Below are positions 43,286 through 52,503 of a stretch of DNA of 64,000 nt, in pieces. Source of the stretch: Flavobacterium croceum DSM 17960 (GTDB lineage Bacteria > Bacteroidota > Bacteroidia > Flavobacteriales > Flavobacteriaceae); contig NZ_PQNY01000004.1 of the NCBI RefSeq assembly GCF_002917885.1, positions 1-64,000 on the forward strand. The letters are read 5' to 3'. How positions within the stretch are numbered: position 1 is the first letter of the stretch; each line of letters begins with the position of its first letter. A model generated the notes under the pieces. It was not told where the DNA came from and did not search any database. It was given only the letters and a program-made list of their open reading frames with translations. Position numbers and translations under genes: made by a program.

Positions 43286-44394
43286 ACCAATTTTTTAATT
43301 TCGGTTTCAAAGGTATCAATAGTATATTGTCTAGACCAATTTATTGCTTCTTTTCTTTTACGGGCATACACTGCATTATTTTGAATGAGGTCTATAATTT
43401 GTTGTGTATCTGCTTCCAAATTCAAACTTAGTACTATTCCTCGAGAACCATTACCCAGCATATTAGCCACGCAAGATATGGGTGTTGCTACGGGCAAACT
43501 TCCCCAAAACATAGCTTCGGCAACAGCTTTGGGCCAACCTTCACTTTTGGAAGGCAATAGAGTAAAATGACTTTCTTGGTATTTTTGTTTTAAAAAATCT
43601 TTAGATTTATTTCCTCTTAAAAAAACATAATTTTCTAGATTATTCTCAGCAATATACCGCTCTAGATTTGCTCGCTCGTTGCCTTCTCCAAATAATTCTA
43701 AAGAAACAGTATATCCTTTTTTGAGTAGATTTTGTACCAACTTTATGGCATAAAGAGGTTGTTTTCCTTTGGATAAAGTTCCAACAAACAAAAACTTTAA
43801 TGGATTTTGCAACGTTAATTCTGGCAAAGGTTGTTTTTCGCTCTCGGTATAGGTAGCTGTATAAAATGGATATATATTTTTTGTAGCATTTTTCCAATTA
43901 CCATAAACAAGAACACGCATTTTTTTGGAAAAAAATGTATTGGCAAGTATTTTTTTTTGCAACACGTAAGTTATAGGCTGTTTTGATTGAGGATCCCAAT
44001 TTCCTGCATATTTCGCCGTTTTTTGTTTTTTTGGAAATGCAATTTGTACTAATGCTCCAAGTAATCCCATATTTCCTGGGCAACGTAAGTGGATATGATT
44101 TGATTTTTGAAACGCCTTAAAGAGTTTTATTACAATAGATGGTGCCACCCAAATCGTTTTAAAAACTTCTCGAATAGAAAGCAAAGAAAATTTTTCAACC
44201 TCAATGAATTCTATATTATTGTGCTGATAGCTCGTTTCTATCACACTAGGTTTATTTACAGACAAAGGCGCTACGATAATCACTTTATCTACATATTGTA
44301 ACCAAATATTCATTTCATTTACATAGGGTGCATAGGCATAGTATTGGTTATTATGCCAATGATGTTCTACGTATGATACAATACAAAATGTCAT
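43276..44394 (-). CDS. Glycosyltransferase family 4
   Basis: 372 residues, GT-B fold. Donor-site region LLPSKSEGWPKAVAEAMFWGSLPVATPISCVANML with the E-x7-E-type pattern; the central LKFLFVGTLSKGKQPLYAIKLV marks the second Rossmann domain. Short reading frames on both strands inside it are shadows. Specificity unknown. Three bases separate it from the upstream GT2 gene. Confidence 0.88.
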   Translation of the reverse strand: MTFCIVSYVEHHWHNNQYYAYAPYVNEMNIWLQYVDKVIIVAPLSVNKPSVIETSYQHNNIEFIEVEKFSLLSIREVFKTIWVAPSIVIKLFKAFQKSNHIHLRCPGNMGLLGALVQIAFPKKQKTAKYAGNWDPQSKQPITYVLQKKILANTFFSKKMRVLVYGNWKNATKNIYPFYTATYTESEKQPLPELTLQNPLKFLFVGTLSKGKQPLYAIKLVQNLLKKGYTVSLELFGEGNERANLERYIAENNLENYVFLRGNKSKDFLKQKYQESHFTLLPSKSEGWPKAVAEAMFWGSLPVATPISCVANMLGNGSRGIVLSLNLEADTQQIIDLIQNNAVYARKRKEAINWSRQYTIDTFETEIKKLVCE

Positions 44395-44396
44395 AG

Positions 44397-45401
44397 CTAA
44401 AACATTTTGGGTTTGTTAAAAAGTAAACTAAACCAACCTACAGTTCTACCCAAAGCTTCGGTGAATGCTTCCTTTTTTTGATTGGTATTCAATACATTTA
44501 AAGCTCTAATTAATGTTAGCAAAAAAGCCGTAATATTCCACTTAAATCTAGATAATAGCGATGGGTTTGGGTATTTTATGCGCCAAACATACCAACCATT
44601 TCTTACTACCATTTTTCCGTATTTGTATTGATTTGGTCTGCCCAAAGCATCGTGATAATGGTACAATTGGGCTGCAGTAGCTATGTAGTTTTGACCATAT
44701 TGTAAGGCTCTTAAACAAAAATCGGCATCTTCATACAAACCATAGCCTTCAAAATAGGTTGAAAACTTTTGATTATTTATTACTTTTCTTGAAAAATTCA
44801 TAGACATGCCTACAATTAAATCTACTGGATACACTTTCCCTGTTATAGGGTAACCACAAGTTCTACCATGAGAAAAAGTAGGCATTACACTCGGTAATTC
44901 ATTAGAATTTAATCGAAGTACATTGCGTATTACATTTCTAGATGATTCTTTATATAAAAACTCTTCAAAAGTGTAATGATAAATTGATTTTTTAATGCCG
45001 TGCAGATTTGGCAACCACTTATTTTCGTTTAATGCCACACCGCCAATACCTGCTGCATTTGGGTTTTGTTGAAATGCTTTTATAATTTCTTGAAAATAGG
45101 TAGTTGTTAATACCGTATCATCGTCTAGAAAACAAACTATTTGCGAAGTTGGACTTAACTTTGATATTCCAACATTGCGTTGTTTGGTAAGCCCTCTATC
45201 GGAAGCTGAAACTAAAAAATACTTTAGATTTTTAAAACTGTTTTGGTTGAAATAGTGTTGCGTTTCTGTATTAGTAGAACCGTCTATAATAATTATTTCT
45301 GAAGGATACACAGTTTGATTTACCACCGAATGCATTAATTTTGCTAAAGCATTTGGTCGCATATAAGTACATATAATCAAAGAAAACTCAATATCGTTCA
45401 A
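44397..45401 (-). CDS. Glycosyltransferase family 2
   Basis: 334 residues, GT-A fold, inverting type. FSLIICTYMRPNALAKLMHSVVNQTVYPSEIIIID at the N-terminus, the metal-binding DDD in VCFLDDDTVL, and ED in GLYEDADFCLRALQYG. A hydrophobic segment near the C-terminus (ITAFLLTLIRALNVL) may attach it to the membrane. Sugar unknown. Confidence 0.9.
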   Translation of the reverse strand: MNDIEFSLIICTYMRPNALAKLMHSVVNQTVYPSEIIIIDGSTNTETQHYFNQNSFKNLKYFLVSASDRGLTKQRNVGISKLSPTSQIVCFLDDDTVLTTTYFQEIIKAFQQNPNAAGIGGVALNENKWLPNLHGIKKSIYHYTFEEFLYKESSRNVIRNVLRLNSNELPSVMPTFSHGRTCGYPITGKVYPVDLIVGMSMNFSRKVINNQKFSTYFEGYGLYEDADFCLRALQYGQNYIATAAQLYHYHDALGRPNQYKYGKMVVRNGWYVWRIKYPNPSLLSRFKWNITAFLLTLIRALNVLNTNQKKEAFTEALGRTVGWFSLLFNKPKMF

Positions 45402-45407
45402 ATTATT

Positions 45408-46151
45408 TTAGGGCTTTGTAGCAATAAAAATTAAATTATTATATCCTTTTTTTCTATTGTAGCTAATGTTTCTTGCTTTGTAAAATTCGTCTAAAGAGTA
45501 AACTTCTATATTTTTAAAGCCAGAATGTGATAAATCTTTTATCAATCCGTTTTTGGTATAGTAATAACCTGGCACTTTAAACCCATTAAAACCAGTATTT
45601 CTATTACCTACTTTATCTTTTAATATAAAAGAAAACAAACTACGCAATTTAAAATAAAGTGTTTTGGCAGGCGTACCAACTTGATTGTGTACTGTACCTA
45701 TAAGAGTAGCTTTGGGTTTTAAAATTTGATAAGAATTCTTAAAAATAGTAATTCTGTCTTGTCTATTGGGCACATAAGTAAGCATACTGTTGAGTATGGT
45801 TACCAAATCAAAATAGTGCTTTGGTTCATGATATTTTGTAGCATCGGTAACCAAAGTTTGTGTGGTAGCTGTTAAATTCCATTGTTGCAAATTAATTTGG
45901 CATCTGGCAATCATTTTTTCAGAAATATCTGAAGCAACAATTTTATTTGGATGAAAAAATTGAGCGATGGCTTCTATTTCTCTACCCGTACCACAGCCAA
46001 ATATTTTTACTGTTTCTATATCACTATACTCTTGGTATCTTTTCTTTGCATTTTCAAACATAAAAAGTTCAAAATCTGAAGCGTTTTTAAGTACTTCTTG
46101 AGTTTGTATAATATGTTCTTTTTCCCAGAAATCTTTGTTGTTTATTTTCAT
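45408..46151 (-). CDS. SAM-dependent methyltransferase (class I)
   Basis: 247 residues. SAM-binding motif VKIFGCGTGREIEAIAQF, the acidic residue at VASDISEKM, and the region LVTILNSMLTYVPNRQDR after motif II. In this setting it probably methylates a sugar of the surface glycan, but a small-molecule substrate cannot be excluded. Six-base gaps on both sides place it in the operon. Confidence 0.85.
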   Translation of the reverse strand: MKINNKDFWEKEHIIQTQEVLKNASDFELFMFENAKKRYQEYSDIETVKIFGCGTGREIEAIAQFFHPNKIVASDISEKMIARCQINLQQWNLTATTQTLVTDATKYHEPKHYFDLVTILNSMLTYVPNRQDRITIFKNSYQILKPKATLIGTVHNQVGTPAKTLYFKLRSLFSFILKDKVGNRNTGFNGFKVPGYYYTKNGLIKDLSHSGFKNIEVYSLDEFYKARNISYNRKKGYNNLIFIATKP

Positions 46152-46157
46152 TAGAAT

Positions 46158-47228
46158 CTATTTGAAAAGCTTAACTATTTTAGAAAACAGTTTTTTATTT
46201 TTAGCAAAAGTAGAATTTAAAATTAAATATAGTTTAAAAATAAATGTATTCAACACCACATAATGTGGCTTAGATTCAAAATAAATGGCTTTACTATTAA
46301 ATTTACTTTTAAACTGCATAACCCCCGAAGATCCTCCCATAGAAATATCATAACCTTTATATCCCATTTGGAAAGACAGTTTTATGAGTTCAAAATGAAG
46401 CATATAACCCCATTTTAAATCGGGTTTTTCTTTTTTTGTTCCTCCTGTTATATACACCAAATGGTTTGCTGCTCTTACTGCCAAAGCAGTTCCTTTTATC
46501 TCATTATTATATACAATATAAAGCAAATAGGCTTGCTCATTTTGTATAAGTTGCATCAGAGTTTTTTGAAAATCTTTAAAACTTCTTACAGCATAATTGC
46601 CCAATAGCGCATTTTCTTCAATAATTTTGTAAGCCTCTTCACACTCAAAATTTGTTTTGGCATACTTAATACTCGGATTATTCTTGTATGGAATAGCAAT
46701 GTTTCTACGCACTTGCTGCGGCAACTGTGCTAAAAATTCTTGTGCGGTGCTATTTGTTCCAAAATCTACCCAATTTATTCCATAGCTACTGTATACATAT
46801 TTAAACTTATTGCCTAATTGCCCTACAAATTCTTTTATGTTAAAATATGACTGAGTATAAACAAAATCGGATATTAAAGCATCGTTTGATATTGGCACAT
46901 GATATTGAAAATAGCAACATTTATGCTTATGTGCTTGTGTTTTTGCGATAGTTAAAAAATCTGTTACTGTATTTTTTCGGGGTAATGATACTATAGGCCC
47001 ATACGGAATGATGTAAAACTTGAAAAATAAACTTTTGGCTAATACAGCTCCATAACCACCTAATATTTCACCATCTTGATGCTCTAAAACAACTTCAAAA
47101 TCAAACCCATACGCACTATACGACGCTAGCCATGAAGAGTAAAGCAAATGAGAAGCCTTATTATTTTGCAATAAAAAAGAATCCCATTTTTGTAACCAAT
47201 CTTTATCTTTTGTGATTAAAATTGCCAT
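46158..47228 (-). CDS. FemAB-like GNAT acyltransferase
   Basis: 356 residues. Two GNAT-like halves: an N-terminal one (YSSWLASYSAYGFDFEVVL ... GGYGAVLAKS) and a C-terminal one with ALAVRAANHLVYITGGTKKEK and the closing KGYDISMGGSSGVMQFKSKFN, which is typical of FemAB/FemX relatives that transfer amino acids or acyl groups. Relatives occur in exopolysaccharide and exosortase-linked clusters. It abuts the deacetylase-like gene directly. Substrate unknown. Confidence 0.78.
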   Translation of the reverse strand: MAILITKDKDWLQKWDSFLLQNNKASHLLYSSWLASYSAYGFDFEVVLEHQDGEILGGYGAVLAKSLFFKFYIIPYGPIVSLPRKNTVTDFLTIAKTQAHKHKCCYFQYHVPISNDALISDFVYTQSYFNIKEFVGQLGNKFKYVYSSYGINWVDFGTNSTAQEFLAQLPQQVRRNIAIPYKNNPSIKYAKTNFECEEAYKIIEENALLGNYAVRSFKDFQKTLMQLIQNEQAYLLYIVYNNEIKGTALAVRAANHLVYITGGTKKEKPDLKWGYMLHFELIKLSFQMGYKGYDISMGGSSGVMQFKSKFNSKAIYFESKPHYVVLNTFIFKLYLILNSTFAKNKKLFSKIVKLFK

Positions 47229-48830
47229 TTAGTATACTTCTCTCGTGTTTAAATTATGAGTGGTAGATAAAAATATTTTACCTGAAGCATCAACATCAAA
47301 AACTGCCTCATCAATTTGTTTCCAATAAGATACTACTTCAGATAAAGTTGGGTTCCATATCTCTCTATTTTTTATTTTTTTTGCTAAATATTCAAAATTG
47401 GCTTCTACATCACTATTTATTTTGCCATTATCTAAAATTATTCTACCTGAATGATGTTTCATATTGTCTGAAAAATAAGTATGCGCTACACAAACTCCTT
47501 TTTCTAGCACTAATGTATCAATATTTTCGGGAGAAAGTGATTTTTTAAAATCGACCATTTCAAGCGTTTGAAAAATGGTAATTTTCTTATTTTTAATGGT
47601 ATGTTTAAAAATAATAGGTGCATATTTTGCCGATTTGTATACTTGTTTTTTTATACTACTCCAAAAAATTGCAGTATTAAAAACAACTCCAAAAACAGGG
47701 ATAAGATTTTTTATAAATCGGAATAAAAACTTAGGTTTTTTAGTTTTTGTAAAGCTATTCCAATTCATTTTGAAATTAATGTAATTGCGAATGTGTTTTG
47801 GATTATTATCATAATGAAACAAAACACTTTTAAATAGCAAAGCAATTTTTGACTTAAAATGGGTATTTGCAACCGATTTTTGAAAAGTACCCAATGTAAA
47901 ATGATGCGCATTTAGTTGATTGATAACCCCATTTGTAGCTATGCCACTGTCTATATAATTCCAAAAAATATCTATTTTATTTTGCTCGATAACTTGTAAA
48001 AATTCGTTGTTTGTATAACCCGAAGTTTCATACAACGATAAATTGTAAGGTTGATAACCGTGATCTATCCAAACGTTTATATCGTTTAACGGAGCTTTAA
48101 AAGAAAGAAAATCTTGTTTACTCTCTTGGCTAGACTTTATAGATTGTGATAAAGAATGATAACACAATTCGTGTCCGTTTTGTATCCATTGTATTAATTC
48201 TTCTCGATGGTATTCAAAAGAAGCATTATCATTTCTTTTTGAAAAGTGATTTAAAAAAAAACCTTTGGTTGTTGTAATGTTATGTTTTTTTAAAAAGGTT
48301 CTAAGTAATTCTAAATTTTGCAGAGTATCAAAATCACAATGATCTGTAAAACAAATCATTCCGGTAAAAGGAATTTTAGATCTACTGATTTCTACAGCAT
48401 ATTGTGTTGTAAATAATAAACTAGGTGTTGTACAAAACGGTTTTTCAATATATGTATCTATCAATTGTTTTTGATGTAACGCATTATATTGAGTAATTTG
48501 TTTGGAAGAAGCAGGTTGAAATCTCCAAATTAACGTTTTTGGATTTTGTTTAGAAAATATCCAATACCCCTGATTGATATTCGACTGCACCAAAACACCC
48601 GAATTTAGCCGAATAATTTTCGGACAATATTCGTATAAAATTGTTTCTTTTTGTAACGGTATCCAATTGTAATCGTGATTTCTAACTTCTTTTATTACTT
48701 CTGTAAATTCTACGTAAATATCAAACGAACTCCAGTTTTTAGGAATAGTAAGCAGTAATTTATTTTGAACAATTTCTTTAGAAATTTCAATTTTTTGTTT
48801 TTGAGCTTGTATGTAGCAATGTTTAATCAA
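47229..48830 (-). CDS. Polysaccharide deacetylase-like protein with altered NodB metal site
   Basis: 533 residues, cytosolic-looking, no signal peptide. The middle part resembles a NodB domain: FTGMICFTDHCDFD matches motif 1 and QNGHELCYHSLSQS matches motif 2. In active enzymes motif 2 reads H-(S/T)-x-x-H; here the second His is Gln, so metal binding may be weakened. The N-terminal 130 residues and the C-terminal part (DTLVLEKGVCVAHTYFSDNMKHHSGRII) are not recognised. Overlaps the upstream gene by four bases and abuts the FemAB-like gene. Confidence 0.62.
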   Translation of the reverse strand: MIKHCYIQAQKQKIEISKEIVQNKLLLTIPKNWSSFDIYVEFTEVIKEVRNHDYNWIPLQKETILYEYCPKIIRLNSGVLVQSNINQGYWIFSKQNPKTLIWRFQPASSKQITQYNALHQKQLIDTYIEKPFCTTPSLLFTTQYAVEISRSKIPFTGMICFTDHCDFDTLQNLELLRTFLKKHNITTTKGFFLNHFSKRNDNASFEYHREELIQWIQNGHELCYHSLSQSIKSSQESKQDFLSFKAPLNDINVWIDHGYQPYNLSLYETSGYTNNEFLQVIEQNKIDIFWNYIDSGIATNGVINQLNAHHFTLGTFQKSVANTHFKSKIALLFKSVLFHYDNNPKHIRNYINFKMNWNSFTKTKKPKFLFRFIKNLIPVFGVVFNTAIFWSSIKKQVYKSAKYAPIIFKHTIKNKKITIFQTLEMVDFKKSLSPENIDTLVLEKGVCVAHTYFSDNMKHHSGRIILDNGKINSDVEANFEYLAKKIKNREIWNPTLSEVVSYWKQIDEAVFDVDASGKIFLSTTHNLNTREVY

Positions 48831-49828
48831 TTTTTTTCGGCTTTTTCAACAATTCGTTGTATTACTTTAACAGGTGTGAGGTATTTTTGAAAATAATGAA
48901 ATGCGTTTGTTTCTAATTTTATGAGCTTATCTGGATTTTCTTTTAAACCCAGCAATACTTTTTGTATTTCTTCCGAAGTATTGGTTTGAAGCTCTACATA
49001 ATGCTCATTGTTGATAAAAGGCGCGGGCATTTCGTTGTAAAACTTGGTAGAAATTATCGCTTTTCCCATAGCTAAAAACTCTCCAAGCTTCCAACCATGG
49101 CATTGTAACACTGCAGGTGTATTAAACACCACCATAGATTGTTTTATTTTTAATGTATATTCTTTTAATGAAAATATTTTTTGCGAAGCAAGTAAATCGT
49201 CATACCCAAGATTGTCTCCGTTACTTCTAGGCACAAAACCTCCTTCAAAAGTAAACCAATGTAAGGCTTTGCAAGCTCTAATAAAGTTGGCTCTATAAGC
49301 ATTTGTTTCTGGTTCGTTTTTCCAAAGAGAAGCCGTAAAAAACAAATACTTTTTTTGCGCTTTTATTGGTTTGTAATATTCATGTAAATAATTCCTTTTG
49401 GATTGCGCTATAAAGTTGGATACATATCTTTTTTTATGTGGAATATGATTAAAAAAACGCAATACATTACCAAAAACTGTAAAATATAATGCTAAAGTGC
49501 TTGCTGTTTTTATACCAAAACTTGGCCCAATAGAAATAACCTTAGAATAACGAGCAAGATCTGAATATTGTACATTTACAACGCCATATACATCACACCA
49601 TTGTTCTAATTCTGGGCGTATATCGCTATTGTCTCTAGAATCTATAGCTATTTTGTAACTATAAGTGGGATACTCTACCAAAATAGCACAAACATCTTGA
49701 TTAAACTTTGGAAATTTTGAGGTATTAAAATACACTTTTTTAACACCAAAATACTCTTTTAACCCTTGTATATAATAGGCATCGTAGTAAACATCTAAAA
49801 GAGCATATATGTAAATTTTAGGTTTCAT
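48827..49828 (-). CDS. Probable glycosyltransferase (GT-B type)
   Basis: 333 residues. No strong N-terminal signature, but the C-terminal half reads like a GT-B donor domain (AVLQCHGWKLGEFLAMGKAIISTKFYNEMP, then YVELQTNTSEEIQKVLLGL). The pattern glycine-E-x-x-A-x-G-K matches GT1/GT4 relatives. Overlaps the upstream GT2 gene by one base. Role in the glycan pathway is inferred from context. Confidence 0.7.
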   Translation of the reverse strand: MKPKIYIYALLDVYYDAYYIQGLKEYFGVKKVYFNTSKFPKFNQDVCAILVEYPTYSYKIAIDSRDNSDIRPELEQWCDVYGVVNVQYSDLARYSKVISIGPSFGIKTASTLALYFTVFGNVLRFFNHIPHKKRYVSNFIAQSKRNYLHEYYKPIKAQKKYLFFTASLWKNEPETNAYRANFIRACKALHWFTFEGGFVPRSNGDNLGYDDLLASQKIFSLKEYTLKIKQSMVVFNTPAVLQCHGWKLGEFLAMGKAIISTKFYNEMPAPFINNEHYVELQTNTSEEIQKVLLGLKENPDKLIKLETNAFHYFQKYLTPVKVIQRIVEKAEKN

Positions 49829-51363
49829 TATTGGGTTCTTACTCCTAGTTTTGCTAATTTTTTAGCATAAAAAACAGATTTATTAAATTGAAGAATTCTT
49901 TTTGGTAATTGCAATAGTCTAAAAGGCAACATCATTTTTGAACCATTCCATAAAAACAATGCAAAATATTTGTATTTAAATTCTGTAAGCTGACTCTCAG
50001 GATAATGTTTTACTATCTGATACATTATTGTAGGACTTGGTACAGGGCGAATGTATTGTACAGGTGTATCTAATTCCCAAGGCTGAGTTTTTCGTTTTTT
50101 GCCTAAAATTTTGGCTTGCTCACCCCAAAAACGATAGCCTCCTACAGGCGGTTTTAAATGTAGATTAGTAGAAAACGGATTGTGCAATACACAAATACCT
50201 AATTTTACTAATGAGAAACCAAAATCAGAATCTTCGCCATATCCGCCATCGTAGTTAATATCATTTCCTATCAATTTATCTACATATACTTTGCTTACGC
50301 ATGAATTTGCATTATTAAAACCACCTGCTCCTACATGCCAACGGTTGGGATTTATTTTTTCTAACTTTACTTTTAAATCATCTAAATTTTGTTGTTGATG
50401 ATCTGCACGTATATCCAATCCGTTGCAAGCTTCTGCATTGTAGGTTTGTAAAAGTTTAATATGATTTTCTATAAAATCTGGTGGAATTCTTATATCGTCA
50501 TCACCAAACACGATATAATCTGAAGTGCATAGCTGTATAGCTTCATTTCTTGCTCTACAACTTCCTTTGGTTTGTTGCCATTTTACAATAAGCTCAAAAG
50601 GATAGGTTTTGGTTTGATATAAATGCGTATCGCGTTTTTCTGCGGGAGTGGCATCTACCACCACTACTTGGGTAGGTGGATAAGTTTGGTTTGCTAAATC
50701 GTTTAATAAATTTAAAGTAAAATCCTGACGCATCATCGTAGGGATAATGTAACTTACTGTTGGATTTCCATTAATAGGTTGTAAAGCTCTAGCTGGAACA
50801 ACAGGAATATTGTTTCGCTTTTTAAAATGCTTTTTGGCATAATGTAATGCCGACCATTCGTTTAAATTGAAAATTCCTTTTCTAAAAAGCATAAAATAGC
50901 TATGCTCCATTTTAAAGTTTTTTCGGTAAAAAACATAGCGGTCTTTGGTAGAAATAGTAATCGGTTTTGAAATAGTTTCGGTATACAATCCTTTTACATA
51001 CATAGGTATTGCTGCTTGATAAGCCAAAGCATTGTAAGCAAAATCGAGCGCAGCTATTTCAGGATTTCTATATTCTTTATCAAACCCTCCAAGTAGTTCC
51101 CAAACCGATTTTCGTACAGCAAACAAATACGGATTAAGGCGCCAACTTACACATTGATCTAAATTGTCAAAATCGTTTACATACCAATAAAATACTTGAA
51201 CTTGATAGACTATATCTTTAAAAACATTTTTATAACCTTGCTCAAAAGAAGAATGCCAAATATCTCCATAACCTAAAGATAATTTTTCCAATAAATCTAA
51301 ATTTGGGCTACCTAAGTAATATAGTATTTCTCCTCTGGAATTGTTGTACTCTTTAAAATTCAT
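49828..51363 (-). CDS. Two-part glycosyltransferase: partial GT-A segment fused to a full GT2 domain
   Basis: 511 residues from the ATG at 51361-51363, one base after the stop of the upstream gene. Residues 1-190 look like only the C-terminal half of a GT-A enzyme (LNPYLFAVRKSVWELLGGFDKEY) with no nucleotide-binding start. A full GT2 domain follows from about residue 205: TVSYIIPTMMRQDFTLNLLND, the DDD in IVFGDDDIRIP, and the acceptor-side EDSDFGFSLVKLG. Either a fusion with a degenerate first domain or a distinct N-terminal acceptor module. Specificity unknown. Confidence 0.82.
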   Translation of the reverse strand: MNFKEYNNSRGEILYYLGSPNLDLLEKLSLGYGDIWHSSFEQGYKNVFKDIVYQVQVFYWYVNDFDNLDQCVSWRLNPYLFAVRKSVWELLGGFDKEYRNPEIAALDFAYNALAYQAAIPMYVKGLYTETISKPITISTKDRYVFYRKNFKMEHSYFMLFRKGIFNLNEWSALHYAKKHFKKRNNIPVVPARALQPINGNPTVSYIIPTMMRQDFTLNLLNDLANQTYPPTQVVVVDATPAEKRDTHLYQTKTYPFELIVKWQQTKGSCRARNEAIQLCTSDYIVFGDDDIRIPPDFIENHIKLLQTYNAEACNGLDIRADHQQQNLDDLKVKLEKINPNRWHVGAGGFNNANSCVSKVYVDKLIGNDINYDGGYGEDSDFGFSLVKLGICVLHNPFSTNLHLKPPVGGYRFWGEQAKILGKKRKTQPWELDTPVQYIRPVPSPTIMYQIVKHYPESQLTEFKYKYFALFLWNGSKMMLPFRLLQLPKRILQFNKSVFYAKKLAKLGVRTQ

Positions 51364-51364
51364 G

Positions 51365-52501
51365 CTACAATAATGTGCTGTAAATTTCGGCATTTTTTTT
51401 GGCAATAACCTGTAAATCGAAATTTTGTATTACTTTTTTTCGAGCATTTTTTGCTATGTCTTGTACAAGTGTTTTATTTTGAAGCAAATTAATAACATAT
51501 TGCGCAAAAACTTCATACTGGTTTGGGTATGCTACAAAACCGTCTATATTTGGAGTAATTATTTCAGTAGCCCAACCAATATTTGATGCAACTACTGGTT
51601 TTTGTACAGCCATAGCTTCTAGCCAAGAAACAGGTAAAGCTTCTGCATACGAAGGGAAAATACACACCGAACTTTCTTGTATTTTTTCTTGCATTTTTTG
51701 ATAGGGCAATGCCCCAAAATAAGTAGTTTGCTTAAGTGCTTGTGGCACAAACATGGGTTTGGCCAACTGCCAAGACGAATTACTTTTTGTTTGTATATCA
51801 AACGAATCTTTTCCTACAAGCCACAATTGGGCATGTGGTATTTGCTCTACTACTTTATTAAATATATGAGGGATTTCAAAAATTCCTTTTTTTCTAATTA
51901 ATGTTCCAAAATACAATACTATTGGTGCACCATTTTCAACTGATTTTGGCTGGAACATTTGCGTATCTACAGCGTTTCCAACTACCGAATATGAAAAATT
52001 TAAATCAAATATTTTTTGCGTTTCTCTACCTACAAAATCACTTACAGCAATTACTTTATCGGCATTTTTTAGGTTTCTTTTTTCATGAAATTTATTGAGA
52101 AACTTGACAGGTCTTTTGTCTAAATTACAAAAATAGGCGTCACTACCATGTAATTTAACCACCATGGAGCATTGGGGTTTAAAAAATGACATAAAACCTG
52201 TCCAATCTGGCACTTCTAGTACATCTAACTCTTTGTTTTTGTACAAAGCATTAATGTGTTTTTGGATTTTTCTTTGGGTTAAAAAACGAGTGAAACCTTT
52301 AAATTTTGGATTCTTAATTTTATAAATTGTAAATTCAGGCTCCACAACAACCTCATCATTATTTTGTCCGTACACAAATATTTTTACCGTATGCCCTATT
52401 TGATGCAATCCTTTTGCTAAATTGAGTATACTGCTACCAATGCCTCCCGAAGTACCTGTAGCGTTGTGTGGAAATTCTGGTGTAAGAAACCCTATTGTCA
52501 T
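51365..52501 (-). CDS. Glycosyltransferase family 4
   Basis: 378 residues from the ATG at 52499-52501, two bases after the upstream stop; a longer frame to 52528 exists but overlaps that gene. Begins MTIGFLTPEFPHNATGTSGGIGSSILNLAKGL with the glycine-rich loop of GT4 and has the donor motif PSYAEALPVSWLEAMAVQKPVVASNIGWATEII. Sugar unknown. Confidence 0.91.
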   Translation of the reverse strand: MTIGFLTPEFPHNATGTSGGIGSSILNLAKGLHQIGHTVKIFVYGQNNDEVVVEPEFTIYKIKNPKFKGFTRFLTQRKIQKHINALYKNKELDVLEVPDWTGFMSFFKPQCSMVVKLHGSDAYFCNLDKRPVKFLNKFHEKRNLKNADKVIAVSDFVGRETQKIFDLNFSYSVVGNAVDTQMFQPKSVENGAPIVLYFGTLIRKKGIFEIPHIFNKVVEQIPHAQLWLVGKDSFDIQTKSNSSWQLAKPMFVPQALKQTTYFGALPYQKMQEKIQESSVCIFPSYAEALPVSWLEAMAVQKPVVASNIGWATEIITPNIDGFVAYPNQYEVFAQYVINLLQNKTLVQDIAKNARKKVIQNFDLQVIAKKNAEIYSTLL

Positions 52502-52503
52502 GC

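Noticed and set aside
43646..44301. Several short frames of 60-85 codons inside the GT4 gene
   Set aside because: They overlap a well-supported glycosyltransferase frame and have low-complexity, chance-like sequences.
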